From Dyella_B sp035486915 (GTDB lineage: Bacteria > Pseudomonadota > Gammaproteobacteria > Xanthomonadales > Rhodanobacteraceae), in assembly GCF_035486915.1 (NCBI RefSeq), contig NZ_DATHMR010000204.1:10405-74404 (forward strand): a stretch of DNA of 64,000 bases, given 5' to 3'. Of the stretch, positions 44,290 through 52,921 are shown one piece after another (within the stretch, counting starts at the first letter, position 1; each line of letters starts with the position of its first letter). A program made the translations under genes and the position numbers. The notes below the pieces were generated by a model, which was given only the letters and a program-made list of their open reading frames with translations, ran no database searches and had not been told where the DNA came from.

Positions 44290-44661
44290 TTAACGGCGAA
44301 GAATACGGCCAAGCAGCCAGCCCGCGCCAAGGGCGATGGCAACGGACTGCACCGGTTTTTCGCGAACGTAATCGCGGATTTCATCCAGCCATTCGTCGGC
44401 GCGATCTTTAGCCTGACCGTAAACCTCGCGTCCGCGTTCGGCCGCTTCGCTCACTTTGTCGGTGGTGCGATTGGCGGCATGCGCTGCCTTGTCGGTGGCT
44501 TTGTGCACGCCTTCCTCGACATGGTCAGCCGCTTTGCCGAATTTTTCCTTGCTGGTGGCTACCGCATCGGTCGTGGCTTGCTTGATGCGTTCGGCGCCTT
44601 GGTCGATGCGCCCATGAATGCCATTTTCTTGTGCCTGGACTTCCTGGACTTCTTTGGTCAT
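44290..44661 (-). CDS. DUF883 (ElaB/YqjD-like) ribosome/membrane-associated protein
   Basis: 123 residues. Long amphipathic, charged helix (about 1-95: 'GRIDQGAERIKQATTDAVATSKEKFGKAADHVEEG') with a C-terminal hydrophobic anchor 'VREKPVQSVAIALGAGWLLGRILRR'. 'REKP.QSVAIALGAGWLLG' is the DUF883 signature. E. coli relatives anchor ribosomes to the inner membrane in stationary phase. The ATG at 44661 follows CGGAGAA; a GTG nine codons upstream is possible. Confidence 0.85.
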   Translation of the reverse strand: MTKEVQEVQAQENGIHGRIDQGAERIKQATTDAVATSKEKFGKAADHVEEGVHKATDKAAHAANRTTDKVSEAAERGREVYGQAKDRADEWLDEIRDYVREKPVQSVAIALGAGWLLGRILRR

Positions 44662-44732
44662 GACGTTCTCCGATTGCAGGGTTTTCACTCTACCTGTTTA
44701 CCGCATGGCTGGATGAACCGCCGCTGCGCCGT

Positions 44733-44888
44733 TCAGGTTGACCGCCGAAAGAAGGCGATCACGGCAAGGATCAGGAACAGGACGAACAGCACCTTGGCAA
44801 TCCATGCGGCGGTACCGGCAATGCCCGTAAATCCTAGAAGGGCGGCGATGACAGCGATAACCAGAAATACCAGGGCGTAATGCAGCAT
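44733..44888 (-). CDS. DUF1328 (YtjA-like) small membrane protein
   Basis: 51 residues (MLHYALVFLVIAVIAALLGF...), two transmembrane segments separated by 'TGIAGTAAWIAKV', ending FFRRST. This is the standard DUF1328 pattern. GAGGA lies 8 bases before the ATG at 44888; another ATG at 44903 would add five residues. It leads the leftward DUF883/YqjE/permease cluster. Function unknown; relatives are stress- and stationary-phase-linked. Confidence 0.85.
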   Translation of the reverse strand: MLHYALVFLVIAVIAALLGFTGIAGTAAWIAKVLFVLFLILAVIAFFRRST

Positions 44889-45031
44889 GACGGCGTTCCT
44901 CATGAAGCCAGGGGCGTTCCTTACCTATTGCCCCTGACTCCATGTGCCACAAATCGTGCCGTCTGAGTGTGAAGGCTGTTTAGGACGCCTTATACCTTAC
45001 GGTTACGTTCATCGTCGGAATCGCGCTTCTG

Positions 45032-45655
45032 TCACGCAGGAACGCGTGGATTGAGGCTGTATGTGCCAGTGAGCGTCGCGTGGGCCAACACGTGACCTTC
45101 CATCGCTTTGCGCAATTGGGCCAATGTGAAACCTGGTTTCAACGGCAACGTTTCGGTATCCAGCGCGTAGATGCTGAAATGATAGTGATGCACGATGGTG
45201 TCGTTCCACGGCGGGCACGGGCCGTCATATCCCAGATACGTGCCATCCATGTTTGCATCGCCGGCAAACCACTCGGTGTAGTTGTTGACGCCTTGCACGC
45301 TGCCCGGCGGTCCGAAGGGTTCGCGTTTGCCACGCGGCGTGATCTCGTCACTGCACGATCCATCTGCGAGTTCGCCGCATTCGACCGGAATATTCGCCAT
45401 CAGCCAATGCACGAATTCCACGCGCGGCAGATCGGCAGGTACTTCGCGCCCTTCCTTATTCACGTCATCGGCTTTGCTTGGCACATCGGTGTCGATGCAG
45501 GTAAGCACGAACGAGCGCGTATGGGCCGGTGCACCTTTCCACGCCAGATGCGGATTGTTGTTGTCAGACAGCTCGATCGGCTTGGCCAGACGGGCAAACG
45601 CAAACTGCGGGGGGATCGGCTTGCCGTGCTCAAAATGGTCGCTGCGTAGCTGCAT
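45032..45655 (-). CDS. YbhB/YbcL-type phosphatidylethanolamine-binding protein (PEBP)
   Basis: 207 residues, cytoplasmic, no signal peptide. PEBP fold marks are 'NNNPHLAWKGAPAHTRSFVLTCIDTDVPS', 'VEFVHWLMANIP' and 'YHFSIYALDTETL' with 'CPPWNDTIVHHYHF' in the ligand pocket. GGAGAG precedes the ATG at 45655; the frame is open 35 codons further without support. Ligand and role unknown in bacteria. Single gene divergent from the AAA ATPase. Confidence 0.88.
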   Translation of the reverse strand: MQLRSDHFEHGKPIPPQFAFARLAKPIELSDNNNPHLAWKGAPAHTRSFVLTCIDTDVPSKADDVNKEGREVPADLPRVEFVHWLMANIPVECGELADGSCSDEITPRGKREPFGPPGSVQGVNNYTEWFAGDANMDGTYLGYDGPCPPWNDTIVHHYHFSIYALDTETLPLKPGFTLAQLRKAMEGHVLAHATLTGTYSLNPRVPA

Positions 45656-45809
45656 GGAACTCTCCGTGGCGTAATGGAAAACGTTCACTTGGGGGCACCC
45701 GCGCGACTGCGCAAGTCGGGGAGCGCCGCAAGAAAGCAGCAAGCTTACGCCCTCGGCCATGATTCGGTCGTGACAGCTCTGCTAACGTATTACCTTGCAG
45801 GGAGGAAGC

Positions 45810-47291
45810 ATGAGCGAACTTGATGACCTGACCACCATGGTGCGTGCCGCCACGCCTCTGCTGGTCATTGAAACGGTAGACGAACAGCGGGTGATCGACT
45901 GCTTTCAGCACGTGATCGCCCAGGCGCTTTATCCGCTTTGGAGCTGGACACTCACGGAGGGACTGCAGCGCCTGGACTTCAACGGTCCGCGCGACCAGCA
46001 GGTAGCACCCGACGCCACCGCCACGCTCACTGCCATTCGCGGTACTGAAGAACGTGGCATCTACCTGCTCTTCGATTTTATGTCGTGCCTGCAATATCCG
46101 ATGACGGTGCGGCAGGTGCGCGAAATCGTGCAGCGTGAAAACTCGGCCGCGCACACGCTTGTGCTGGTGGGTGCAAAGATCGAGTTGCCGCCGGAACTAG
46201 AAGCACTCTCCACGCGTGTGCCGCTTGCGTTGCCGGACATCAAGGAACTGGCGGGCATCCTGCGTGGCGAAGCCGCGGCGTGGCAGCGCGAGAACAACCG
46301 TGCGCTCACCGTGGATAACGACGCGGCACGTTCCATCGTGCGCAATCTTGTCGGCCTGACTGCGACGGATGCGCGAAAGATCGTGCGCAAGCTGATCTAT
46401 AACGACGGCGCTTTGAACGCCGACGATTTGCCGGAGTTGATGAAGGCCAAGTTCGAGCTGCTCAACCGTTCCGGTTTGCTGCATTACGAATACGCCACCG
46501 CAAACTTCGCCGATGTCGCCGGCGTCGACCATGTGCGCGACTGGGTGCAGCGGCGGCGTGCGGTGTTTTTGAATCCCGACCCCAATCCGACGCTCGATCC
46601 GCCCAAGGGCGTGCTTTTGCTGGGTGTGCAAGGCTGCGGCAAGAGCCTCGCATCGAAAGCCGTCGCTGGCGGTTTCGGCGTGCCCTTGATTCGCCTGGAC
46701 TTTGGTTCGCTCTATGACAAGTACCAAGGCGAAACGGAGAAGAATCTGCGCGAAGCGCTTGCCAGTTGCGAACTGCTAGCACCATGCGTGCTGTGGATCG
46801 ACGAAATCGAAAAAGGTCTCGCCAGCGGCGGCGGTGACGACGGCGGTGTCTCGCGTCGGGTGCTGGGTTATCTGCTGACGTGGATGGAAGAGCGCAAGTC
46901 GAAGGTGTTCATCGTCGCCACGGCCAACGCCGTGAACGAATTGCCGGCAGAACTGCTGCGAAAAGGCCGCTTCGACGAGATTTTCTTCGTCGATCTTCCA
47001 CGGCCTGAAGTACGCGCCGCGATTTTTGCGATGCATCTGAAGAAACGTAAAATTGCGCCGGACCCTTTCGATTTGAATGCCCTTGCCGCTGCTAGCGATG
47101 GTTTCTCCGGCGCGGAAATCGAGCAAGCCGTGGTCAGCGCGCTTTACGACGTAGCCGGCAACGCCAGTGCGCTGGATCAAAACACATTGATCAACGCCCT
47201 GCATGAAACCAAACCGCTGTCCGTGCTTATGCACGAACAGGTTCAAGCATTGCGAGAGTGGGCAACCAGCCGCTGCGTGCCGGCAGATTGA
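45810..47291 (+). CDS. AAA ATPase of the Ycf46 type
   Basis: 493 residues. The N-terminal 230 residues have a family-specific domain ('DLTTMVRAATPLLVIETVDEQRV', 'LTEGLQRLDF') followed by a classical AAA module: Walker A 'GVQGCGKS' at 272-279, Walker B 'CVLWIDEIEKG' at 326-336, sensor/Arg-finger region 'RKGRFDEIFFVDLP', and a lid with 'GFSGAEIEQAVVSALY'. This is the layout of cyanobacterial/plastid Ycf46, linked to carbon-limitation and photosynthesis control there. Its role in heterotrophs is unknown. GGGAGGAA precedes the ATG. Confidence 0.85.
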   Translation: MSELDDLTTMVRAATPLLVIETVDEQRVIDCFQHVIAQALYPLWSWTLTEGLQRLDFNGPRDQQVAPDATATLTAIRGTEERGIYLLFDFMSCLQYPMTVRQVREIVQRENSAAHTLVLVGAKIELPPELEALSTRVPLALPDIKELAGILRGEAAAWQRENNRALTVDNDAARSIVRNLVGLTATDARKIVRKLIYNDGALNADDLPELMKAKFELLNRSGLLHYEYATANFADVAGVDHVRDWVQRRRAVFLNPDPNPTLDPPKGVLLLGVQGCGKSLASKAVAGGFGVPLIRLDFGSLYDKYQGETEKNLREALASCELLAPCVLWIDEIEKGLASGGGDDGGVSRRVLGYLLTWMEERKSKVFIVATANAVNELPAELLRKGRFDEIFFVDLPRPEVRAAIFAMHLKKRKIAPDPFDLNALAAASDGFSGAEIEQAVVSALYDVAGNASALDQNTLINALHETKPLSVLMHEQVQALREWATSRCVPAD

Positions 47292-47307
47292 TGTGTTACC
47301 TGAAACC

Positions 47308-47353
47308 GTAGGTTGGGTTACCCCGAAGTTGATCGGGGAGTAACCCAACCTAC
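47308..47353. terminator. Hairpin of the GTAGGTTGGGTTA repeat type
   Basis: Arms GTAGGTTGGGTTA (47308-47320) and TAACCCAACCTAC (47341-47353) plus an inner CCCCGA/TCGGGG stem. It lies between the convergent AAA ATPase and MBL-like genes. The GTAGGTTGGGTTA motif is a dispersed repeat in many proteobacteria; here it could also terminate both transcripts. Confidence 0.65.
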
Positions 47354-47369
47354 GCGCCCTTGCACGCGA

Positions 47370-48965
47370 TCAGCTTGCCGATTTACCGCTTTCTGTCGGC
47401 TTCATGGCCTGATCGACCAAGTGCTGCACATCGGCCCACGGCGTCGGTCCCTGATGCATCGCGTAAACCGTGTTGACCTGCAGATGCTCGCGCGCGGCCG
47501 CCTGCACCACTTCGTACATCAGATCCGGATCGTAGAGCGTCTTATCGTCATTGAGGACCAGCGTGTCGCTGGCATACAGCACTTTTTGTTCGGGAAAATA
47601 AACCATGTATTGACGCTCGGTGGATGCGCCACGCAAGGGATACAACTCAACGCGGTTGGCACCGTGTCCGATTTCCAGCCGATCACCCACCATCACCCAG
47701 TGCGGTGATTTGGGATCGGTTTGCAATGCATCCGGCTGCAGGCGATGCGGTGCGTTCACAAGCCGATCCAGCAACGGTTTGTTGAGGTCCAACACATAGA
47801 CCGGAACACCTTCCGCGACGGCCTCCCGCACACCCGCCATATGCGGCCACGAATCAGACGTACTGAGCACACCCTTGATCGGCACGTCCGGATATTCGCT
47901 GCGCACCTTCGCAAGAATGCCTTTCACGTAACTCGTGGAAATCGGGGCTTCGATCACCAGCACGCCATCATCCTGCTTGATGATCGTCGTATTCCAGGAA
48001 CCCTCATAAAGCTCGATGCCGGGTGCCAGATCGACGCGCTTCTTGTCGCTGAACTCCCTGTTCCAACCTTTTGATTGCGCACTTTTTGCCGCAACAGCGG
48101 GATCCATCGCAAACTTCTTGTCGTCGATGGCGACGTTGAACGCAGGGTCGAGCACTTGTGTGGATGCGTACCACACGCCGTTGCGTTGATCGATGCTGTT
48201 GGTGGGATAGACCACGCCTTGCACCACGCGCCAGTTGTCGAAGTAAATGCGCTGATTGACATCGCCCCACGCGTACCACCAATCCTTGAACGTGCGCGTG
48301 CGTTCCATGGCATCCGGCAAATGGTTGTAAGCGTTCAGAAGTACTTTGACGGGCACACCTTGCCAGGTGAATTCGACGACGCTGTGCGGCGTGGCGCGCA
48401 ACCATTGCGATGGGACGTAACGCAGGTCGCCCGCCGCAGCCGCGTTGAGCAACAGGCGCTCGGGTCCTAACGCGAGGGTGTCATTCGCATTATCAAGATC
48501 CGCCAGCGAACACGGCGAATCGCCCTGCTTGCTGTGGTACACACCACCCTGCGTGGTGGTGATCAAGGTGATATCCAGATCGGCTTGATGCGGATCGGAT
48601 TCGGGCCACGTCATGTGTACATCACGAACAATGCGTCGCTTGTCGAAATCGACGACGACCTTGTCGCGCTCATACGAGGTGATGAACGGTTGCTGCCGAT
48701 ACGATTGCTCCGACAGCACCGTGTGTCCGATCACGTCGTAACTGACGCTATGAATGGCGGCTAGCCGCTGCTCGCCGCCCATGGCGTCGATGGCTTGCTG
48801 CACGCAAGCCTTCGCGTCGATGCGATCGCAACCGGGATGTCCCAGTCCTTTAACTGTATCGCCATCCTGCGGAATGCTTGTGCCAAATGCAGGCGAAGCC
48901 AAAAGCAGCGCGAAAAACGTTGGCACGACGGCGTAGTAAGTAAAACGGTCAGAGCGACGTTCCAT
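47370..48965 (-). CDS. Secreted metallo-beta-lactamase-fold protein with degenerate metal site
   Basis: 531 residues with a signal peptide ('FTYYAVVPTFFALLLASPAFGTS'). Residues about 45-310 form a domain of unknown type; 320-515 follow the MBL fold ('GVLVIEAPISTSYVKGILAKV', 'KGVLSTSDSWPHMAGVREAV', 'VLYASDTLVL', 'AMHQGPTPW'). At the THxHxDH motif I read T369-S-D-S-W-P-H375, so three of the four metal-site residues are replaced. Only His375 and later His/Asp residues remain, so a classic dinuclear hydrolase is unlikely. GGAGAAG precedes the ATG; the frame runs open upstream to 49190 within the neighbouring gene. Confidence 0.7.
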   Translation of the reverse strand: MERRSDRFTYYAVVPTFFALLLASPAFGTSIPQDGDTVKGLGHPGCDRIDAKACVQQAIDAMGGEQRLAAIHSVSYDVIGHTVLSEQSYRQQPFITSYERDKVVVDFDKRRIVRDVHMTWPESDPHQADLDITLITTTQGGVYHSKQGDSPCSLADLDNANDTLALGPERLLLNAAAAGDLRYVPSQWLRATPHSVVEFTWQGVPVKVLLNAYNHLPDAMERTRTFKDWWYAWGDVNQRIYFDNWRVVQGVVYPTNSIDQRNGVWYASTQVLDPAFNVAIDDKKFAMDPAVAAKSAQSKGWNREFSDKKRVDLAPGIELYEGSWNTTIIKQDDGVLVIEAPISTSYVKGILAKVRSEYPDVPIKGVLSTSDSWPHMAGVREAVAEGVPVYVLDLNKPLLDRLVNAPHRLQPDALQTDPKSPHWVMVGDRLEIGHGANRVELYPLRGASTERQYMVYFPEQKVLYASDTLVLNDDKTLYDPDLMYEVVQAAAREHLQVNTVYAMHQGPTPWADVQHLVDQAMKPTESGKSAS

Positions 48966-49102
48966 TTCGGCTTCTCCGGGCGCGCCCCGTCCCTCAGATG
49001 CAGGGGCAATGCCGCGAAAACTACGCTCGTGGTTCGATACGCCCATCTGCAGGAAGTCACGTTTCAGGGGTGTCTCTTGGCAGGGTGGATGCGGTCGAAT
49101 GG

Positions 49103-50407
49103 CTAAAAACGTTCGCGCAAATTGGCGTCTATCAGATCGGCGGCAACGGTATCGCCGTGTTCGGCATGTATCGCTTCGGCACAGCGCCACGCGTGTTGCG
49201 CATAACGCGGGTCATCGAGAAGATCTTTCAACAGCGGCACGGCGGTGTCGCTGCGATACTCGCACGCCGGTAGCGCATGCGCCACGCCAAGGCATTTGAG
49301 TCGTTCGGCATTGTCGTATTGATCGAAACCGTGCGGTACCACGAGCATCGGGCGGCCCGCGCGCAGCGCTTCGGTGCTCGTGCCGATGCCGCCGTGATGA
49401 ATGATCGCCGCGGCATGCGGAAACACCGCCGCGTGCGGCGCATAGTCGACCGCATGTGCATACGAAGGCAGTGTGTGCGGTAAAGACGCACGTATGTCCG
49501 CGGAACCGGTAAAGAGCAGCGCACGACGTCCCAGTTGCTCGCAGACCTGCAAGCTTTCGCGCAGAAAATCCGCGCCGATATGGACGGCGGACGAACCCAG
49601 CGTAAAGACGAGTGGCCGCGATCCCGCGCGCAGAAACGCTTCGAGTTCGCTGTCCATCTTCGTGCCCGGCTGCGCGTAGTGCGCGAAGCCGGTGATGCGC
49701 AGTTGCGGCGGCCAGTCCGGCTGACGAGCGCCGAGGAGCGGCGAAAACAATGCCAGGGCGCAGTCGGGCGAATGCTGTCCATGTTGGAGCGGATGGCCAA
49801 GCTTCGATTCCGGGCGCAGACCGAGTTCGCGCCGAAACACGCGTACCGGACCGGTCCAGTTACGCAAGCGCATCAACGTCAACCACTGCAGGATGCGTTT
49901 GCCTCGCAAGGGGCTGCGCGTGAGGGCATCGATCCAACCCACTCCCACGATGGGCGGTTCGTAGATGGATAGCACGTTGCATGGCGTAAGCACTGCCGAC
50001 ACCCAGTGCAGCCGCCCGGCGGCGCTAAGCGTTTCGCCGATGATCTGGCCGGCGAAGGCAAGCGTCGAGGTGATGAGCGCGTCGGCATCCTCGCAAATCA
50101 ATTGCAGCTTGGTGTAGCTCTCGCGCACGTCCGTTCCGGCCAGGTCGCGTATAAGCAGGCGCGGACCGTGCACAGGGTGGAAGACGCGTTCGGTAAACGC
50201 GGCCATGTCATTGGGCTGCGGCATACCGCTTGCGTTGGCGAAGCGCATACCTGCTTGCTCCACCGCCGCGCGATGCATGCTGTGCGTGGCGACGGTGACG
50301 CGGTGCCCACGCGCCTGCAGCGCCAGCCCTATCGACAGAAACGGAAACAGATCGCCCAACGACCCAACCGTGTTGATGACGATATGAGCTGAGCGCATGC
50401 GCGTCAT
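49103..50407 (-). CDS. GT1-family glycosyltransferase (UGT/rhamnosyltransferase-like)
   Basis: 434 residues, GT-B fold. The N-terminal acceptor domain starts 'AHIVINTVGSLGDLFPFLSIGLALQARGHRVTVAT'. The C-terminal donor domain has 'LVFTLGSSAVHIGADF' and the GT1 signature 'HHGGIGTSTEALRAGRPMLVVPHGFDQYDNAERL'. Related enzymes glycosylate lipids, sterols, rhamnolipid precursors or macrolides; the acceptor is unknown here. No signal peptide. ATGs at 50407 and 50398 are both possible. Upstream on the same strand are a YheT-like hydrolase and a PlsC-like acyltransferase, so a lipid substrate is conceivable. Confidence 0.85.
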   Translation of the reverse strand: MTRMRSAHIVINTVGSLGDLFPFLSIGLALQARGHRVTVATHSMHRAAVEQAGMRFANASGMPQPNDMAAFTERVFHPVHGPRLLIRDLAGTDVRESYTKLQLICEDADALITSTLAFAGQIIGETLSAAGRLHWVSAVLTPCNVLSIYEPPIVGVGWIDALTRSPLRGKRILQWLTLMRLRNWTGPVRVFRRELGLRPESKLGHPLQHGQHSPDCALALFSPLLGARQPDWPPQLRITGFAHYAQPGTKMDSELEAFLRAGSRPLVFTLGSSAVHIGADFLRESLQVCEQLGRRALLFTGSADIRASLPHTLPSYAHAVDYAPHAAVFPHAAAIIHHGGIGTSTEALRAGRPMLVVPHGFDQYDNAERLKCLGVAHALPACEYRSDTAVPLLKDLLDDPRYAQHAWRCAEAIHAEHGDTVAADLIDANLRERF

Positions 50408-50466
50408 AGGCCGTGGTGTTGGGCGAGAAGTGTAACGGGCGTCCCGTTAGAACTCATGTGACCTGG

Positions 50467-51486
50467 TCAGGCGAACGGCGATTGACCAGCGGCGATCGCA
50501 TTGAAGCGCTCGGCAATGTAGTCGTCGCAAAAACTTGTCATGTCCCAGCCGCGGATGAAGCCGCAATGACCGCCGTACGGGGAGATATCCAGCTCCACAT
50601 TGCTCGGCAATTCCAGCTTGTCGAAGGCATCGATGGGGATCACCGGATCGTCGCGCGCGGTGAGGATCGTGGCCGGAATCTGCATGGCAGTCAGCGCACG
50701 GCCGGCTACCGAATAGCCTTCCAGATACGCTTCGAGCGAACCGAAATCCGTATGACGCAGCACCATCGCTTCGGTCAGGCCGCGCAGATTTTGCTTCAGT
50801 TCCTGCAGCTCGAAATACTGACGTTGCGGAAACGCGGCCTGCTTCATGCGCAGCGAGCGTCGCCATTTGTTCATGAAATACGCCTGATAGAACCACGGCG
50901 CGGTTTCTTCGAGCGAGAACAGGCCTTCGCTTGGATCGATAATCGGACACACCGCGAGCGCGTAGCTCAGTGGAATACCCAGCGATGGTGCGCGCAATGC
51001 AACGCGCAACGCGAAATTCCCGCCGAGCGAAAAGCCGGCAATCGCCATCGGCCGCGACGGCCATCGCTTGGCGATATCGCCCACGGCGTGCACGACTTCG
51101 TCGACGCGACAGGAATGAAACAGCGCCTCATTCAGCGCATGGCTGTCGCCGTGATCGCGAAAGTTGAGGCGGAAGACATCCCAGCCATCGGCGAGCAAAC
51201 GGCTGCCCGTCTGCAGCACATACGTAGAGTCGACGCTGCCTTCCCAGCCGTGGAACAACACAGCAAGACCTCGCGACACCGGCTGCGTCTTTTGTGCCGT
51301 GTACGCGCCGGTAAGGCGCACACCGGCACCGCCATCCACCATCACCGGTTCCGCGCCTTCCAGCACGGTATAGGCATGACGCGGCAGCAGCGTGCGGCGC
51401 ACACCGCTAGAAGAAAGCATCGTCTGAATATGACCGCTCTTCAGCGGCCACGGCGGACGAAAGTCGCGTCCCTGCGGTAACGTCAT
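50467..51486 (-). CDS. Alpha/beta hydrolase of the YheT type
   Basis: 339 residues. 'PPWPLKSGHIQTMLSS' at the N-terminus and 'VLFHGWEGSVDSTYV' (oxyanion region) are YheT marks. The nucleophile elbow is 'GFSLGGNF', the acid Asp lies in 'TARDDPVIP', and the His in 'YGGHCGFIRG'. Probable esterase with unknown substrate. Its ATG overlaps the acyltransferase stop by 4 bases (ATGA), so the two are co-translated. Confidence 0.87.
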   Translation of the reverse strand: MTLPQGRDFRPPWPLKSGHIQTMLSSSGVRRTLLPRHAYTVLEGAEPVMVDGGAGVRLTGAYTAQKTQPVSRGLAVLFHGWEGSVDSTYVLQTGSRLLADGWDVFRLNFRDHGDSHALNEALFHSCRVDEVVHAVGDIAKRWPSRPMAIAGFSLGGNFALRVALRAPSLGIPLSYALAVCPIIDPSEGLFSLEETAPWFYQAYFMNKWRRSLRMKQAAFPQRQYFELQELKQNLRGLTEAMVLRHTDFGSLEAYLEGYSVAGRALTAMQIPATILTARDDPVIPIDAFDKLELPSNVELDISPYGGHCGFIRGWDMTSFCDDYIAERFNAIAAGQSPFA

Positions 51487-52280
51487 GCGCGATCCTCAAG
51501 CGAGGCGGCGATGCGTTCGCGCGCTAGTTCAGCCATGCGTCGTCGGCCATCCTGATTCGTCGGCACCGGCTCCAGGAAGTGCACTTCCGCATCCATCGAC
51601 GGGCCGCCAAGCATGCGCAGGAAGTTCTGCATGAAATTTTCGTGCTCGCGGAAACCCGCATCGACGATGCGCTTGCCATCGCGCGCAAAACGCAGCGCGA
51701 CCGGCTGTACAGGCACTTCGGCGTCCAGCGCCGCCTGAAAAATGCGCGCATGGAAAACCTTCAGCACACCATTGTGGCCGGTACCACCTTCCGGAAACAC
51801 GGCGACGGAACGACCCTGGCGCAAGCGATCCACCATCACCTGCATCACCGCAGCGAGCGAGTGATTGCTACCGCGGCGATGGAAGATTGTGCCACCGCTT
51901 GCCGCCAGCCAACCCACCAACGGCCAGTTGGCAATTTCGGCCTTCGCGACAAAACACGCCGCGCGCTGGCTGTGCAGCAGCTCGATGTCGATCCACGAGG
52001 TGTGATTGGCGACGAACAGCGCCGCATCGCGCAACGGTTGTCCGAAACGTACCGAGCGCAATCCGAAGATGCGCATGAGTGCGGTGGACCACCAGCGAAT
52101 CATCCGGTGCGCAAACGGCTCGCGGCCGTTTTTCATCACCGCGTTGCGATTCCACGTAAGAATGAATCCGCACAAGAGAATGCCGAGCACGATATGCAGC
52201 AGCAATAAGGGCACGCGCCACAGGTAACGTAGCGGGCGCAGCATGTCACGGTCCGGGGTGGATACGGCTTCGATACTCAT
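51483..52280 (-). CDS. 1-acyl-glycerol-3-phosphate acyltransferase (PlsC family)
   Basis: 265 residues. N-terminal transmembrane helix 'VPLLLLHIVLGILLCGFIL' then the HX4D motif 'NHTSWID' (His93-Asp98), block III 'FPEGGTGHNG', and 'VPVQPVAL' as block IV. Acylates lysophosphatidate or a related acceptor at the inner membrane. ATG at 52280 (MSIEAVSTPD); a GTG two codons upstream is possible. Coupled to the YheT-like gene. Confidence 0.87.
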   Translation of the reverse strand: MSIEAVSTPDRDMLRPLRYLWRVPLLLLHIVLGILLCGFILTWNRNAVMKNGREPFAHRMIRWWSTALMRIFGLRSVRFGQPLRDAALFVANHTSWIDIELLHSQRAACFVAKAEIANWPLVGWLAASGGTIFHRRGSNHSLAAVMQVMVDRLRQGRSVAVFPEGGTGHNGVLKVFHARIFQAALDAEVPVQPVALRFARDGKRIVDAGFREHENFMQNFLRMLGGPSMDAEVHFLEPVPTNQDGRRRMAELARERIAASLEDRA

Positions 52281-52309
52281 CAGCACATCATTTTAACGTT
52301 GTTGGGCGT

Positions 52310-52786
52310 CTAACGCTCTAGTTGACCCAGCGGCAGCGATGGCGAACGTTTAACCGTTCGCAAAACGAAGCTCGAATTGACGTCGGCGACCCCCGCATCG
52401 TTCAACAATTGATCGAGCAGAAAGCGCGAAAAGTGCGCGAGGTCGGCCACATAAACGTGCATGAGGTAGTCCATATCGCCCGTTAGCGCATGGCAGGCGA
52501 CTACTTCGTCCCAACCGGCCAGACGTTCCACGAAGCGATCGATCGCCGTGCTTTCGTGCCGCGCCAGCTGTACACGCACAAAGGCCTGCAGCCCCAGACC
52601 GACCGATTCCGGGTCGATCTGCGCGGCATAACCGCTGATCACCCCTTCGGACTCCAGCCGCTGCAGACGGCGCAGGCAGGCCGAGGGCGACAGGTTGACG
52701 CGCTCCGCCAGCTCGGCATTGGTGACGCGGCCTTCGCCCTGGAGTACGGCCAGCATCCTCAAATCGATGCGATCCAGCTCGGCCAT
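52310..52786 (-). CDS. Lrp/AsnC-family transcriptional regulator
   Basis: 158 residues, the standard length. HTH 'GRVTNAELAERVNLSPSACLRRLQRLESEGVI' (about 19-50), hinge 'GYAAQIDPESVGLGLQAFV', and an RAM effector-binding domain with 'GDMDYLMHVYVADLAHFSRFL'. GGAGG precedes the ATG at 52786. Divergent from phhA with a 135-bp spacer containing an ATATT...GAATAT dyad near 52803-52829. It probably activates phenylalanine catabolism. Confidence 0.92.
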   Translation of the reverse strand: MAELDRIDLRMLAVLQGEGRVTNAELAERVNLSPSACLRRLQRLESEGVISGYAAQIDPESVGLGLQAFVRVQLARHESTAIDRFVERLAGWDEVVACHALTGDMDYLMHVYVADLAHFSRFLLDQLLNDAGVADVNSSFVLRTVKRSPSLPLGQLER

Positions 52787-52921
52787 TGCACGAATCCTCC
52801 GTATATTTTCTAATTCTTCGCTGAATATTGCACAGATACATACTAAGTCAACAATAAAACAACCATTTTGTGCCTTTTGCGCCGTATCCTTCTGTTTGCA
52901 GCCACCATCCCTGGAATCACC

